Source of the DNA: TMP-7 sp038212445
Lineage (GTDB): Bacteria > Acidobacteriota > Terriglobia > Bryobacterales > Bryobacteraceae
Length of the DNA: 64,000 nt
Direction: 5' to 3'
Assembly: GCA_038212445.1 (NCBI GenBank)
Contig: JBBQUM010000016.1
Location: 62,001-126,000, forward strand
Position 1 is the first letter of the stretch. Every line of letters starts with the position of its first letter. The notes beneath the pieces were generated by a model that saw only the letters and a list, made by a program, of their open reading frames with translations, was not told where the DNA came from and made no database searches. The translations under genes were made by a program, and so were the position numbers. This document shows, in pieces, positions 46,142 to 57,334 of the stretch.

Positions 46142-46567
46142 ATGAAACTCGGCTTCGACCCCATTGACCAGGAACACGACATCCTGCTGGATCTCATCGC
46201 CGGTGTGGAACGATCAATCGCGTCTGGGGCGCCAGTGGACGTTCACGGTGAGGCCTTCGACAAGATGGTGGAATGGACAGACCATCACTTCCGGTCGGAA
46301 GAACATTGGATGGAGATCAGCCAGTATCCCGGCTTGACGGAGCACAGACGAGAGCACAAAGAGGTGATGATGTGGCTTGTCCACTTACAGAAAGATCTAC
46401 GGGAGAGTACGGCGGAATCCATCTCATCCGAGACGGGTACCGCAACCATTGAATTTTTCCGCTCCTGGGTGGATCAGCATCTCAAGCAACTGGACGCGCC
46501 CGCAGTACGGCACATTTCTGAGGCTCAAGGTCAGGGCAAGCTAACAGGCGCAGTCGTTAGCGGCTGA
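46142..46567 (+). CDS. Bacteriohemerythrin
   Basis: 141 residues with hemerythrin iron ligands: His in DPIDQEHDILLDLI, His/Glu in DHHFRSEEHWME, two His in EHRREHKEV, and His/Asp in WVDQHLKQLD. It binds O2 reversibly at a di-iron site, for sensing, storage or detoxification. It lies alone, with its 3' end overlapping the convergent kinase gene by 11 bases. Confidence 0.88.
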   Translation: MKLGFDPIDQEHDILLDLIAGVERSIASGAPVDVHGEAFDKMVEWTDHHFRSEEHWMEISQYPGLTEHRREHKEVMMWLVHLQKDLRESTAESISSETGTATIEFFRSWVDQHLKQLDAPAVRHISEAQGQGKLTGAVVSG

Positions 46568-47876
46568 TGAAGCTTTGCGCCGGCAGGTCAACAGCAAGGG
46601 CATCCTGGGCCGGTTTTCGTCGGAACGGATTTAGCCGCTTGATTGCGCCGCCCACCTTCGATAGCGATTTCTTGTTTGCCGCACCCTCGAGCGCCGTTGG
46701 TTGCGGACCGGCGGCTATTTCTTCGGACTTGGGTTCCGCCCGAGTGTCCTGCGACGGGTCGGATGGAACGGGCGCACTGGCGACCACTGCCCGCTCAGGC
46801 CGGGTTAGCGTCGCAGGCGGAGGGGACTGCTTTTGCGGGGCTGGCGCCACCGGGCTTGGCTTGGCGGGCGGGTCGTTTGCCGGCGCAGACTGCGTCTCCG
46901 AGACACCAGAGTTCTTCGTCGTTGGTGCCGGTTGGCTACGAGCCGTCCAATACCCCATTCCCGCCAATCCACCCACGATTAGCAGCACGCCACACGCCCA
47001 CGCCAACACGGGGCGCCGGGCAGGCCGCGGCGCAGTAACTAGGTTAGCCAGGCTTTGGCGTATCTCATCGAGCGCGTGGCGCAGCGAATCGGCCGATTGA
47101 AAACGCTCGGAAGGCTCCTTCGCAACAGCTTTGGAGATCACAGCGTCCAGGGCGTCCGGGATATTCGGGTTTAGCGCCTTCGCATGCTCCGGCGGCTGTT
47201 CCGCATGGCTACGCATGATCTCAAAGGTGCAGTCGCCCTCAAACAGCTTTCGACCGGTCACCATCTCGAAAAGTACGGCGCCGCAGGAGTAGACGTCTGA
47301 TCGCGCGTCCGGACTCTGCGATCCTCGAACCTGCTCCGGCGACATGTAATGGGGAGTGCCAATCGATGCGCCGTCCTGGGTGAGGCCCAGATCCGCCGCG
47401 GCCTTGGCGAGACCAAAATCAATCAGCTTGACACGGTCCGACGCACCAGTGAGGAAGATGTTTGCTGGAGAAACGTCGCGGTGGACCACGCCATGAGCGT
47501 GGGCATAACTAAGCGCCGAGAGCGCTTGGTCCATGATCGCCAGGGCTCGCGCCAGCGGCAACGGTCCCCGCTGGAGTGTGGACTTCAGCGACTCGCCATC
47601 GAGTAACTCGCAGACCAGCGCGATTTCGTCATTGACCCAGAAGGCGGTCAGCACTGCTGCAATATTTGGATGGCTCAGGCTCGCCTGTAAGCGAATCTCC
47701 CGCAAGAATCGTTCCCAACCGTCGGCCGGGTTCGACTGAGCTGCCACCAGCACTTTGAGTGCCTCACGACGCCGAGTGATGGTGTGCTCGACCTTGTATA
47801 CCTGACCCGAGCCGCCTCTACCCAATTCTTCAAGAATCGAGTAATCACCGACTGTTTGACCGACTATAAAACTCAT
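46557..47876 (-). CDS. Membrane-anchored Ser/Thr protein kinase (PknB-like)
   Basis: 439 residues. The kinase domain (about 12-270) has the Gly loop GRGGSGQVYKVEH, Lys in REALKVLVA, catalytic HRDVSPANIF, DFGLAKA and the SPEQ activation-segment end. A membrane segment (about 289-308, WACGVLLIVGGLAGMGYW) and a Pro/Ala/Lys-rich extracellular tail follow, without PASTA repeats. HRDVSPAN replaces the more usual HRDLKPEN, a variant common in Acidobacteria and Myxobacteria. All catalytic residues appear present. Confidence 0.92.
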   Translation of the reverse strand: MSFIVGQTVGDYSILEELGRGGSGQVYKVEHTITRRREALKVLVAAQSNPADGWERFLREIRLQASLSHPNIAAVLTAFWVNDEIALVCELLDGESLKSTLQRGPLPLARALAIMDQALSALSYAHAHGVVHRDVSPANIFLTGASDRVKLIDFGLAKAAADLGLTQDGASIGTPHYMSPEQVRGSQSPDARSDVYSCGAVLFEMVTGRKLFEGDCTFEIMRSHAEQPPEHAKALNPNIPDALDAVISKAVAKEPSERFQSADSLRHALDEIRQSLANLVTAPRPARRPVLAWACGVLLIVGGLAGMGYWTARSQPAPTTKNSGVSETQSAPANDPPAKPSPVAPAPQKQSPPPATLTRPERAVVASAPVPSDPSQDTRAEPKSEEIAAGPQPTALEGAANKKSLSKVGGAIKRLNPFRRKPAQDALAVDLPAQSFISR

Positions 47877-48023
47877 CGTTCGCTCCGGGTCGAGGATAAT
47901 CGCTACCCAGGATAGCCGGATGAGGGGTTTGGCTCAATGGGGCAAGAGTACCCTATGCGCTAGAAGAAAGACCTTCTTGTAACTAAGGGGAATTGCATAC
48001 TGGCGGCTAAGCACCATCGCCGA

Positions 48024-48491
48024 TTACTTAGCCGGTGGGACCGCGTTTGCACGTTCGCGCCGGTTGGCCGCTCGGGCCACCGCTCGCTGCTGTGGATCGG
48101 GAGGACTCACCTCATCGTCCCCATATTTCAGAACGACTACCTTCACTCGCTGGCGGCCGAACTTCTTGGCTTCTGCGTGACTGGACATGTATAGGTCGAT
48201 GTGGCGGCCGTCCACCAGGGCGCCGGTGTCCTCGACGGTGTAGTCACCGGAATACGGGCCTGCGCCGTACACTCGGATGCGGCTGTTGAGCGGTAGAACC
48301 TTGCGGTCGGCAGCGACTGTCCCCGGATGCGACCACTTGCCCGAAGTTCCAGTCCCTTCGACGGAATAAGCCGTAGCGACGAAATAGCGTATCGTCGGCC
48401 GGTGAGGCACTTTCGCCGGCTCAGCGGATAGTATTCCGGCAGCCGTCACAGCCATCATGAAGGGAATAAATTTACGCCTCGCCCACCACAT
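48024..48491 (-). CDS. Secreted 3D-domain (RlpA/MltA-like) protein
   Basis: 155 residues with a signal peptide (about 5-23). The double-psi beta-barrel 3D domain shows the family motifs ATAYSVEGTG, GTVAADRKVLPLNSRIRV, YTVEDTGALVDGRHIDLYM and FGRQRVKVVVL. The acidic residues in EDTG and HIDLY are those of 3D/YuiC-type proteins and lytic transglycosylase-like barrels acting on peptidoglycan. ATG 48491 is preferred over a GTG two codons upstream. The tail is basic and disordered. Confidence 0.86.
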   Translation of the reverse strand: MWWARRKFIPFMMAVTAAGILSAEPAKVPHRPTIRYFVATAYSVEGTGTSGKWSHPGTVAADRKVLPLNSRIRVYGAGPYSGDYTVEDTGALVDGRHIDLYMSSHAEAKKFGRQRVKVVVLKYGDDEVSPPDPQQRAVARAANRRERANAVPPAK

Positions 48492-48750
48492 CCCCACACC
48501 TCGTGGCTTAGACGCTGCCTCGACCGGAAGGTGACAAATCGTGTGGGTGGCCGGCTACTGCAGTGCAGCGTAGGGTACAGGAGAATACGGTGGCAGAGCG
48601 TGCGTTCCGGCCGAGATCGCCAGTAGCGGCACACTCGCGCGGGCGCCTGCCGCTCGTTACTTCTTCGACTGCCACGCCTCTGCCGCCGCCAGCCAATCAC
48701 TGGAACTCCCGCCTTCCCGATCGCGAGAAAGCGCCCAGTGGAATCACCTG

Positions 48751-48954
48751 CTACGAGGACTTGGTCCCTGGCTCGGGGAGAATTACGAAGTCTCGAGCGA
48801 CCCGATCGCCGCTGCCTTCGCGGCTCTCCGCTATCCTGAAATGTTCGGAGCCGTGATCTCCCAATCGGGCTCGTTTTGGTGGAAGCCGTCCACCGAAGCC
48901 CAATGGGAGCGGCTCGTTGAACAGTTCCACGCTGCCTCGCTGCCAACTGAGGCG

Positions 48955-48960
<6 letters not shown>
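48751..48960 (+). pseudogene. Remnant of an enterochelin-esterase-like (Fes/esterase D) gene
   Basis: An uninterrupted frame encodes PWLGENYEVSSDP, then AAAFAALRYPEMFGAVISQSG with SFWWKPSTEAQWERLVEQFHA, typical of the Fes/IroD esterase core. The roughly twelve residues that should carry the nucleophile (GxSxGG) between the two parts are missing in frame, there is no start codon before 48841, and the sequence ends abruptly where convergent gcvP begins. The 457-base gap between the 3D gene and gcvP holds no other gene I can support. Non-functional as an esterase. Confidence 0.62.
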
Positions 48961-51864
<2,904 letters not shown>

Positions 51865-51866
51865 GC

Positions 51867-51901
51867 GGGCGCTCCAGTCTTGACGTTAAAGTCGAGCGCC
51901 C
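51867..51901 (-). promoter_or_regulatory. Hairpin that covers the gcvP ribosome-binding site
   Basis: On the transcribed strand, GGGCGCTC directly after the second glycine aptamer pairs perfectly with GAGCGCCC next to the gcvP start. The 3' arm includes three bases of the GGAG ribosome-binding site. This is a plausible expression platform: with no glycine the hairpin forms and blocks translation, with glycine the second aptamer competes for the 5' arm. Confidence 0.6.
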
Positions 51902-52057
51902 CACCTGTTTGTTTGCCTGAGAGTGTTATCCCGTCGGCGGACAGCTTTACGTGGCTGTCTCTTTCCAGATACGGCCAGCCGGACGGTCCTTTTGCCTGAG
52001 AGTTTCCGGGGCGGTTGCTCCTTCGGCGCCGGCGCGAATGCCGGTCTCTCCCGTCGC
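51900..52057 (-). promoter_or_regulatory. Tandem glycine riboswitch (gcvT motif, two aptamers)
   Basis: Read on the minus strand. Aptamer 1 (about 52057-51981) starts with GACGGGAGAGACC and contains GCCGAAGGAGCAACC and CTCTCAGGCAAAAGGACC. Aptamer 2 (about 51979-51900) contains GGAAAGAGACAGCC, GCCGACGGGATAACA and CTCTCAGGCAAACAAACAGG. These are the hallmarks of the two-aptamer glycine riboswitch. It lies just upstream of gcvP. A weak promoter (TTGACG, 17 bases, CAGAGT) lies at 52107-52079. The rest of the 388-base gap up to the PEP-CTERM gene shows nothing further. Confidence 0.93.
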
Positions 52058-52252
52058 GGCCCTAAGGCCCTTTACTTAACTCTGGCACCCTGGGGCGAGG
52101 GCGTCAAGCGGGCTGAAAAATGGATTTTGGGATAAGGGATGGCTGAGAAGACAAAGCGAGGAAGGAATGTTGTGGCGAAAAAAAATTCAGCGCGGTCGGC
52201 TTGAGCCTGGATGACCGCGCTGATTAGAGTAGACCAACGGAAAAAATCGTAA

Positions 52253-52897
52253 TTAGCTCAAGCGCTTGCGGCGTGCGCACCCCAGAAGCAGCATGCCGCA
52301 GCCCATCATCGCGTAGGTCGCGGGCTCAGGCACAGAGCTCACCGAAAGGGTCGTCGAGGCCGCCGAGCTGATCAAAATATCGCTGGGACTGCAGTCATTG
52401 CCTCCCATGGCGGTGATTGAGACATACTTGTACGGCCCAAGCTGCGGAAGACTGACGGCGGCCCGGTCAAGGGAGCCGGACAGCAACAGTTTGCTCCCCA
52501 TCGATCCGAGTGTGTTAGAGCCATATACCGCGTAACCTTCGCCGCTTTGCACGCTTTGGAACGTCAGCGAGAGATTCTTAATTCCTGCATCGATAATGCT
52601 GCCCAAATCGAGCTGCACATAAAAGTCGTTCGAGATCTCGTGATCGTTTTCGTTCTTGATGCCCAGGCCAGTCTCATCAAATGAGCAGCACTTGGCAAAG
52701 AGCGACACGTGATGGTTGGAGTCATCAAAACCATACGCCGTGATACTGAATGACCCGGTGCCGAACACCATCTTGGCGGCGGTCACGGACCCGACAGCCT
52801 GCGTCTGCGTCGGGTGACTAAAATCTATGGTTGCCCCTTGCGCCAGGCCCGCAATGGCCGCTATGGCCAGGGCCGGAAGCAGTTGATTTCGTTTCAT
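52253..52897 (-). CDS. PEP-CTERM-sorted secreted protein
   Basis: 214 residues with a signal peptide (MKRNQLLPALAIAAIAGLAQG) and a C-terminal sorting signal: VPEPATYAMMGCGMLLLG followed by ARRKRLS. PEP-CTERM proteins are cut and anchored or released by an exosortase, usually together with exopolysaccharide. The body is beta-rich with few charged clusters and no catalytic motif I can name. No exosortase gene is in the window. Confidence 0.9.
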   Translation of the reverse strand: MKRNQLLPALAIAAIAGLAQGATIDFSHPTQTQAVGSVTAAKMVFGTGSFSITAYGFDDSNHHVSLFAKCCSFDETGLGIKNENDHEISNDFYVQLDLGSIIDAGIKNLSLTFQSVQSGEGYAVYGSNTLGSMGSKLLLSGSLDRAAVSLPQLGPYKYVSITAMGGNDCSPSDILISSAASTTLSVSSVPEPATYAMMGCGMLLLGCARRKRLS

Positions 52898-52945
52898 CGT
52901 GAGTGCAGTATACGGCTTGGATCTGACTCATGACTTCCCCCATTT

Positions 52946-52970
52946 GGTACCGGAACGCGGTACCGATTTT
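52946..52970. repeat. REP-like hairpin, second copy ending in ACCGATTTT
   Basis: GGTACCG / CGGTACC, a perfect 7-base stem with a 5-base loop, followed by GATTTT; the last nine bases equal those of the element at 13634-13642. It lies in the 96-base gap between the PEP-CTERM and DAHP synthase genes. The stems of the two copies differ but the end is kept, as in REP families. Confidence 0.45.
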
Positions 52971-52993
52971 GGTCTGAAAAAGGGTGACTAAAA

Positions 52994-54046
52994 CTAGATG
53001 GCGGGTAGGACTGTGGTACGAGAACCTGCGCCCGAGCGGCGCGATTGGAGCAGCGAGTGGATGGCGCGGCAGTCACCCGCCATCGCCTCGAACTGCGCGG
53101 GATCCAGTGTCTGGAAGCCGTCGGACAGCGCCTTTTCGGGACATGGGTGTACTTCGACGATCAGCCCCGACGCGCCGGCGGCTACGGATGCCAGCGCGAG
53201 CGGATGCACCTTGTCACGCTTGCCGGTTCCGTGACTCGGGTCGGCGATGATCGGCAGGTGGCTCAGTTTCTGAACGAAAGGAATGATGCTGAGATCGAGC
53301 GTATTGCGAGTGTGATCGGCAAACGTGCGGACGCCTCGCTCGCACAGGATCACGTTGTAGTTGCCTTCCGAAAGAATGTACTCAGCGGCCATGAGGAATT
53401 CTTCAAGCGTAGCCGACATGCCGCGCTTAAGCAGCACCGGCTTTGACGACCGGCCGGCGCGCCGCAGCAGCGCAAAATTCTGCATGTTACGGGCGCCGAT
53501 CTGAATGCAGTCGGCGTAGCGTTCCACCAGGTCCAGCGATTCGAGGTCAACCGCTTCGGTGACGATTCCGAGCCCGGTTTCATCCCGTGCCTCGGCCAGC
53601 ATCTTCAGCCCTTCTTCGCCGAGACCCTGAAACGCATAGGGCGAGGTTCGCGGCTTATAAGCGCCGCCGCGCAGGAGCTGTGCGCCGCCCGCTTTCACTG
53701 CCCGGGCGGATGCGAGAATTTGTTCGCGACTCTCCACAGAGCAGGGACCGGCGCAGATCACCAGTTCGCTGCCGCCAACCGGTACCCCGTTCACCCGCAC
53801 CACCGACTCCTCGGATTTCACTTCCCGGCTCACCAGCTTGTACGGCTTGGTCACGCGAATCGCCTCGGCGACTCCAGGTAGGTCCTCAAATTCCTCTGCG
53901 GGGACGGCTCCAGGATTGCCTGTAACGCCGACCGCAGTCCGCTGGGCGCCCGGCATCACATGGGGGCGGAAGCCGAGCGACTCAATGCGCCGGCACACGC
54001 CCGCGATGTCTTCGGCCGTGGCGTTGGCCTGCATAACTACGAGCAT
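52994..54046 (-). CDS. aroF: DAHP synthase, type I-beta with N-terminal ferredoxin-like domain
   Basis: 350 residues. The N-terminal 70 residues form the regulatory ferredoxin-like domain (MLVVMQANATAEDIAGVCRRI), then the barrel with VICAGPCSVES, LLRGGAYKPRTSPYAFQG, IQIGARNMQNFALLR, VLLKRGMSATLEEFL, VILCERGVRTF and PIIADPSHGTGKRDKV. It condenses PEP and erythrose 4-phosphate, the first step to aromatic amino acids. The fused N-terminal domain gives feedback control by Tyr/Phe in relatives. Followed within four bases by rlmN upstream on the same strand. Confidence 0.93.
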   Translation of the reverse strand: MLVVMQANATAEDIAGVCRRIESLGFRPHVMPGAQRTAVGVTGNPGAVPAEEFEDLPGVAEAIRVTKPYKLVSREVKSEESVVRVNGVPVGGSELVICAGPCSVESREQILASARAVKAGGAQLLRGGAYKPRTSPYAFQGLGEEGLKMLAEARDETGLGIVTEAVDLESLDLVERYADCIQIGARNMQNFALLRRAGRSSKPVLLKRGMSATLEEFLMAAEYILSEGNYNVILCERGVRTFADHTRNTLDLSIIPFVQKLSHLPIIADPSHGTGKRDKVHPLALASVAAGASGLIVEVHPCPEKALSDGFQTLDPAQFEAMAGDCRAIHSLLQSRRSGAGSRTTVLPAI

Positions 54047-54050
54047 TGAC

Positions 54051-55097
54051 TCAGCTTATCCCAACCAAGTCTGACTCCATTCGCTTGAGCTGCCCGCAGG
54101 CGGCGTAGATATCGAGACCACGAGGCTTGCGGACAAAGCAGGGAACGGAGCGGCGCACCAGCGCTTGAAATGCCGCGACTCGTTCGTCCGTCGGCGTACC
54201 GTAGGGAATGCCCGGCCCGGGATTCAGAGCAATCAGATTTACCTTCGAGTTGATATTGGCGAGCATCTTGGCCACCCGGCGCGCGTCGGCATCGGAGTCG
54301 TTCACGCCGGCGAGCAGAACGTACTCGAACGTCAGCCTCTCCCACGGACGCAGCGGGTATGCCTTGCAGGCAGCAATCAGCTCCCGCAGGTGATATTTGC
54401 GCGTAATCGGCATCAACTCCTGACGCTGTTCCTCCGTGGACGCGTTGAGGGAAATGGCGAGCTTCGGCCGAACCGCTTCCCGGCCCAACTCCTCGATCTT
54501 CGGGATGATGCCAGAAGTCGAAACCGTGATCCGCTTTTCGCCGAACGCCAGGCCGCTCTTGTCGGTCAGTATGCGCGTTGCCTTCATCACCGCGGGCAGA
54601 TTGAGTAAGGGCTCGCCCTGGCCCATCATGACGATATTCAGCCGGTGGGCATCGGTGGATAGCTTGTTGGCGGCAATCACCAGCAGCACCTGTCCCACGA
54701 TCTCGCCCGCGGTCAGGTTGCGCTCCAGTCCCATCAGCGCGGTGAGACAGAAGCTGCAGTTTACGGGACACCCTACCTGGCTGGAAATACAAAGCGTGTT
54801 GCGCTCGCCTTCGGGCATCAACACGGTTTCCACCGTCCGCTGATCTTCCAGGCGCAGCAGGTAGCGGCGAGTGCCGTCCACTGAGTCATACCGCGCGGCT
54901 TCCTCCGGCAGTCCGACAACGTATTGGGCGGCCAGCCGAGCTTTCAAATCGCGGGACAGCGTCGTGACTTGCGATAAATCGGTGGCGCGCTGGCAGTAGA
55001 GGGCGTCGTAGATTTGGCGCGCGCGAAATGCTGGTTGGTCCGCCCCAACAGCGTCGCGCAGGTCCTTCAACTCCATTCCCAGCAATGCCTGCGCCAT
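54051..55097 (-). CDS. rlmN: Dual-specificity 23S rRNA/tRNA adenine-C2 methyltransferase RlmN
   Basis: 348 residues from ATG 55097; a long open frame upstream is antisense to the deacetylase gene and is not used. It is a radical SAM enzyme with CX3CX2C (CPVNCSFC), the downstream MMGQGEP, the LAISLNAST strand and the conserved end with a second Cys (SVPCFVRKPRGLDIYAACGQL). It methylates A2503 of 23S rRNA and A37 of some tRNAs. Confidence 0.94.
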   Translation of the reverse strand: MAQALLGMELKDLRDAVGADQPAFRARQIYDALYCQRATDLSQVTTLSRDLKARLAAQYVVGLPEEAARYDSVDGTRRYLLRLEDQRTVETVLMPEGERNTLCISSQVGCPVNCSFCLTALMGLERNLTAGEIVGQVLLVIAANKLSTDAHRLNIVMMGQGEPLLNLPAVMKATRILTDKSGLAFGEKRITVSTSGIIPKIEELGREAVRPKLAISLNASTEEQRQELMPITRKYHLRELIAACKAYPLRPWERLTFEYVLLAGVNDSDADARRVAKMLANINSKVNLIALNPGPGIPYGTPTDERVAAFQALVRRSVPCFVRKPRGLDIYAACGQLKRMESDLVGIS

Positions 55098-55149
55098 GAG
55101 TCCTATTTTAGCAGCGAGCGAGATCGAGCCTGTCGATAGCCCGTGTATC

Positions 55150-55860
55150 ATGAGATGGATGGTTGTGGAAACGCTGAGCGGCGTAGCGCTGGCAGCGGGA
55201 GGGCTGGCGTACGCAGTCCGCGCGCCCCAATCGTCGTTGCTTGCCCCATCCGTGTACCGCGGCGTTTCCCAGAGGCGCTCCATCGCCCTCACGTTCGACG
55301 ATGGTCCCAGCGAATCCACGCCGGCACTTTTGGAGCTTCTAAGAGAACACGGCGCGCGAGTGACGTTCTTCCAGTGCGGCAGCAACGTGAAGCGACTTCC
55401 TGAAGTTGCGCGCCAAGCGTCCGCGGCAGGGCACGAGTTGGGAAATCATACGCTGTCGCACCCCATGCTTCAATTCCGCTCGGCGGATTTCATTCATCGC
55501 GAACTGGCGGAGGCGCAGGACATCATCGAAAGCGAGGCCGGCCAGCGTCCCGTGCTGTTTCGCGCGCCCTTTGGGGTCAGATGGTTCGGCTTGCGCGAGG
55601 CCCAGCGCCGCCTCAATCTGCTGGGCGTGATGTGGACCGTAATTGGCTTGGATTGGAAATTGTCCGCCGCCCAGGTGGCAGAGCGCTTAATTGACAAGAC
55701 TCGAAGCGGAGGCATTGTTTGCTTGCACGACGGACGGCAAACTTCCGTCGCGCCGGACATTTCCGTTACACTCGAAGCCGTGAGGCGAGTGATCCCCCGG
55801 TGGATCGAGGAAGGATTCGAATTCGAGACCGTGAGTGAAATTTTATGTCCGACGAATTGA
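55150..55860 (+). CDS. NodB-like polysaccharide deacetylase
   Basis: About 236 residues from ATG 55150. A membrane-spanning N-terminus (VVETLSGVALAAGGLAYAV) anchors a CE4/NodB domain with TFDDGPSES (Asp-Asp), metal-binding HTLSH, RAPFGVRW and LHDGR. It removes acetyl groups from N-acetylglucosamine-type glycans or lipids in the envelope. The 3' end overlaps the acyl carrier protein gene by 16 bases. The 5' end is uncertain; an upstream start would overlap rlmN. Confidence 0.88.
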   Translation: MRWMVVETLSGVALAAGGLAYAVRAPQSSLLAPSVYRGVSQRRSIALTFDDGPSESTPALLELLREHGARVTFFQCGSNVKRLPEVARQASAAGHELGNHTLSHPMLQFRSADFIHRELAEAQDIIESEAGQRPVLFRAPFGVRWFGLREAQRRLNLLGVMWTVIGLDWKLSAAQVAERLIDKTRSGGIVCLHDGRQTSVAPDISVTLEAVRRVIPRWIEEGFEFETVSEILCPTN

Positions 55861-56114
55861 CACAGCGAGTGATCAAGGTGATGGCGGCGACACAGCACCA
55901 GCCGGTGGAGAAATTCAGCCTTGAAAGCACCTTTGAGGAATTGAATATCGACTCGCTCGATGGCATCAATATTCTCTTTGCGCTCGAGAACGAATTCGAT
56001 ATCAATATCCCCGACGAAGGCGCTAAACAGATTCGGACGGTGCACGAGATGGTGGATGGAGTTCGCAAACTGGTGGAAGCGAAAGCCGCAGGTCCGGCGC
56101 CGGCGACAGTCTGA
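55845..56114 (+). CDS. Acyl carrier protein (AcpP/NodF-like)
   Basis: 89 residues with the phosphopantetheine site Ser37 in LNIDSLDGINILFALE and the typical FDINIPDEGA helix. Genes overlap on both sides (16 bases with the deacetylase, one base with the ketosynthase), so the three are made together. Distinct from a housekeeping acpP, which would sit in a fab cluster. Confidence 0.92.
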   Translation: MSDELTQRVIKVMAATQHQPVEKFSLESTFEELNIDSLDGINILFALENEFDINIPDEGAKQIRTVHEMVDGVRKLVEAKAAGPAPATV

Positions 56115-57331
56115 TGGAGCGAAGGGTGGTCGTAACCGGGTTGGGAGTTGTTTCGGCTCTCGGCAATTCTGAAGAAGATTTCTGGAACTCGCTCAAGGAA
56201 GGCCGTAGCGGCATTCAGCCCGTCGCTTGTTTTCCTGAAGGAACGTTGCGCTTCCCCAACGCCGCTGAAGCGCGAACGTTCAATTCGGAGGACCATTTCG
56301 ACGCCAAGGAAGCGGGCTTCCTCGATCGGTTTGCGCAGTACGGCGCAGTGGCCGCGCGTCAGGCGGTCGCGGGCTCCGGTCTCGATTTCAAAACGGGAAC
56401 GCTCGGCGAACAAACGGCCATCGTCACCGGGTCGTGCATCGGCGGCAAGGCGACCGAAGACGAAGGATACTTCCAGCTCTACTCGCGGAACAACACCCGC
56501 TTTAACCCGCTGACCATTCCGCGCGCCATGGCCAACGGTGCCGCCAGTCGCATTTCGCTCGAGTTCGGGATCACCGGACCCACCTACACCGTCGCCACCG
56601 CGTGTTCATCGTCGAATCACGCACTGGGACAAGCCTACTGGATGGTGCGAAGCGGCTTGGTGGAGACCGCGATCGCGGGTGGCAGCGAAGCCGTGTTCTC
56701 TCTCGGACTGCTGAAAGCCTGGGAAGCCATGCGCGTCGTATCGCCAGACACCTGCAAGCCGTTTTCTAAGAATCGCAAAGGGTTGGTGTTGGGCGACGGC
56801 GCAGCCATGCTGGTGCTCGAGCCTTTGGACGCCGCCAAAGCCCGCGGCGCGCATATCTACGGCGAAGTCATCGGCTTCGGCATGTCGTCGGATGCGCACC
56901 ACATCACGCAGCCGTCATCCGAAGGCGCAGCCAGGGCCATGCGGTCCGCGTTGAAGGATTCGGGTCTCGCGCCTGAGGCGGTGGGCTACATCAATGCTCA
57001 CGGCACCGGCACAACAGCGAACGATTGCACTGAAACTGCTGCAATCCGCAGCGTCTTCGGCAGCCACGCCGACAAACTGCTGGTGAGCTCAACGAAGTCG
57101 ATGCACGGGCATACGCTTGGTGCCGCAGGCGCCATCGAGGCGGCCGCGACGCTTCTCGCTCTTCAGCATCGAGTGATTCCACCGACAGCCAACTACGAGG
57201 AACCCGATCCGGACTGCGATCTGGACGTTGTGCCCAACGTCGCCCGCACCGCGCAAGTGGAAGTCGCGATGTCGAATTCCTTTGCGTTTGGCGGGCTCAA
57301 CGCAGTCGTGTTGTTCCGGCGCGCCAGTTGA
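56114..57331 (+). CDS. Beta-ketoacyl-ACP synthase (FabF/NodE-like)
   Basis: 405 residues, KAS II fold. The catalytic triad is Cys164 in VATACSSSNHA, His in NAHGTGTTANDC and His in MHGHTLGAAGA. The gatekeeper GLNAVVLFRR end is normal. With the dedicated carrier protein it should extend a fatty-acyl chain for a special lipid or lipidated sugar. It ends three bases from the convergent lactamase-fold gene. Confidence 0.92.
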   Translation: MERRVVVTGLGVVSALGNSEEDFWNSLKEGRSGIQPVACFPEGTLRFPNAAEARTFNSEDHFDAKEAGFLDRFAQYGAVAARQAVAGSGLDFKTGTLGEQTAIVTGSCIGGKATEDEGYFQLYSRNNTRFNPLTIPRAMANGAASRISLEFGITGPTYTVATACSSSNHALGQAYWMVRSGLVETAIAGGSEAVFSLGLLKAWEAMRVVSPDTCKPFSKNRKGLVLGDGAAMLVLEPLDAAKARGAHIYGEVIGFGMSSDAHHITQPSSEGAARAMRSALKDSGLAPEAVGYINAHGTGTTANDCTETAAIRSVFGSHADKLLVSSTKSMHGHTLGAAGAIEAAATLLALQHRVIPPTANYEEPDPDCDLDVVPNVARTAQVEVAMSNSFAFGGLNAVVLFRRAS

Positions 57332-57334
57332 TCG

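Noticed and set aside
54099..55385. Extended upstream start for rlmN (96 extra codons)
   Set aside because: The extra part is antisense to the deacetylase gene and the canonical RlmN N-terminus begins at ATG 55097.
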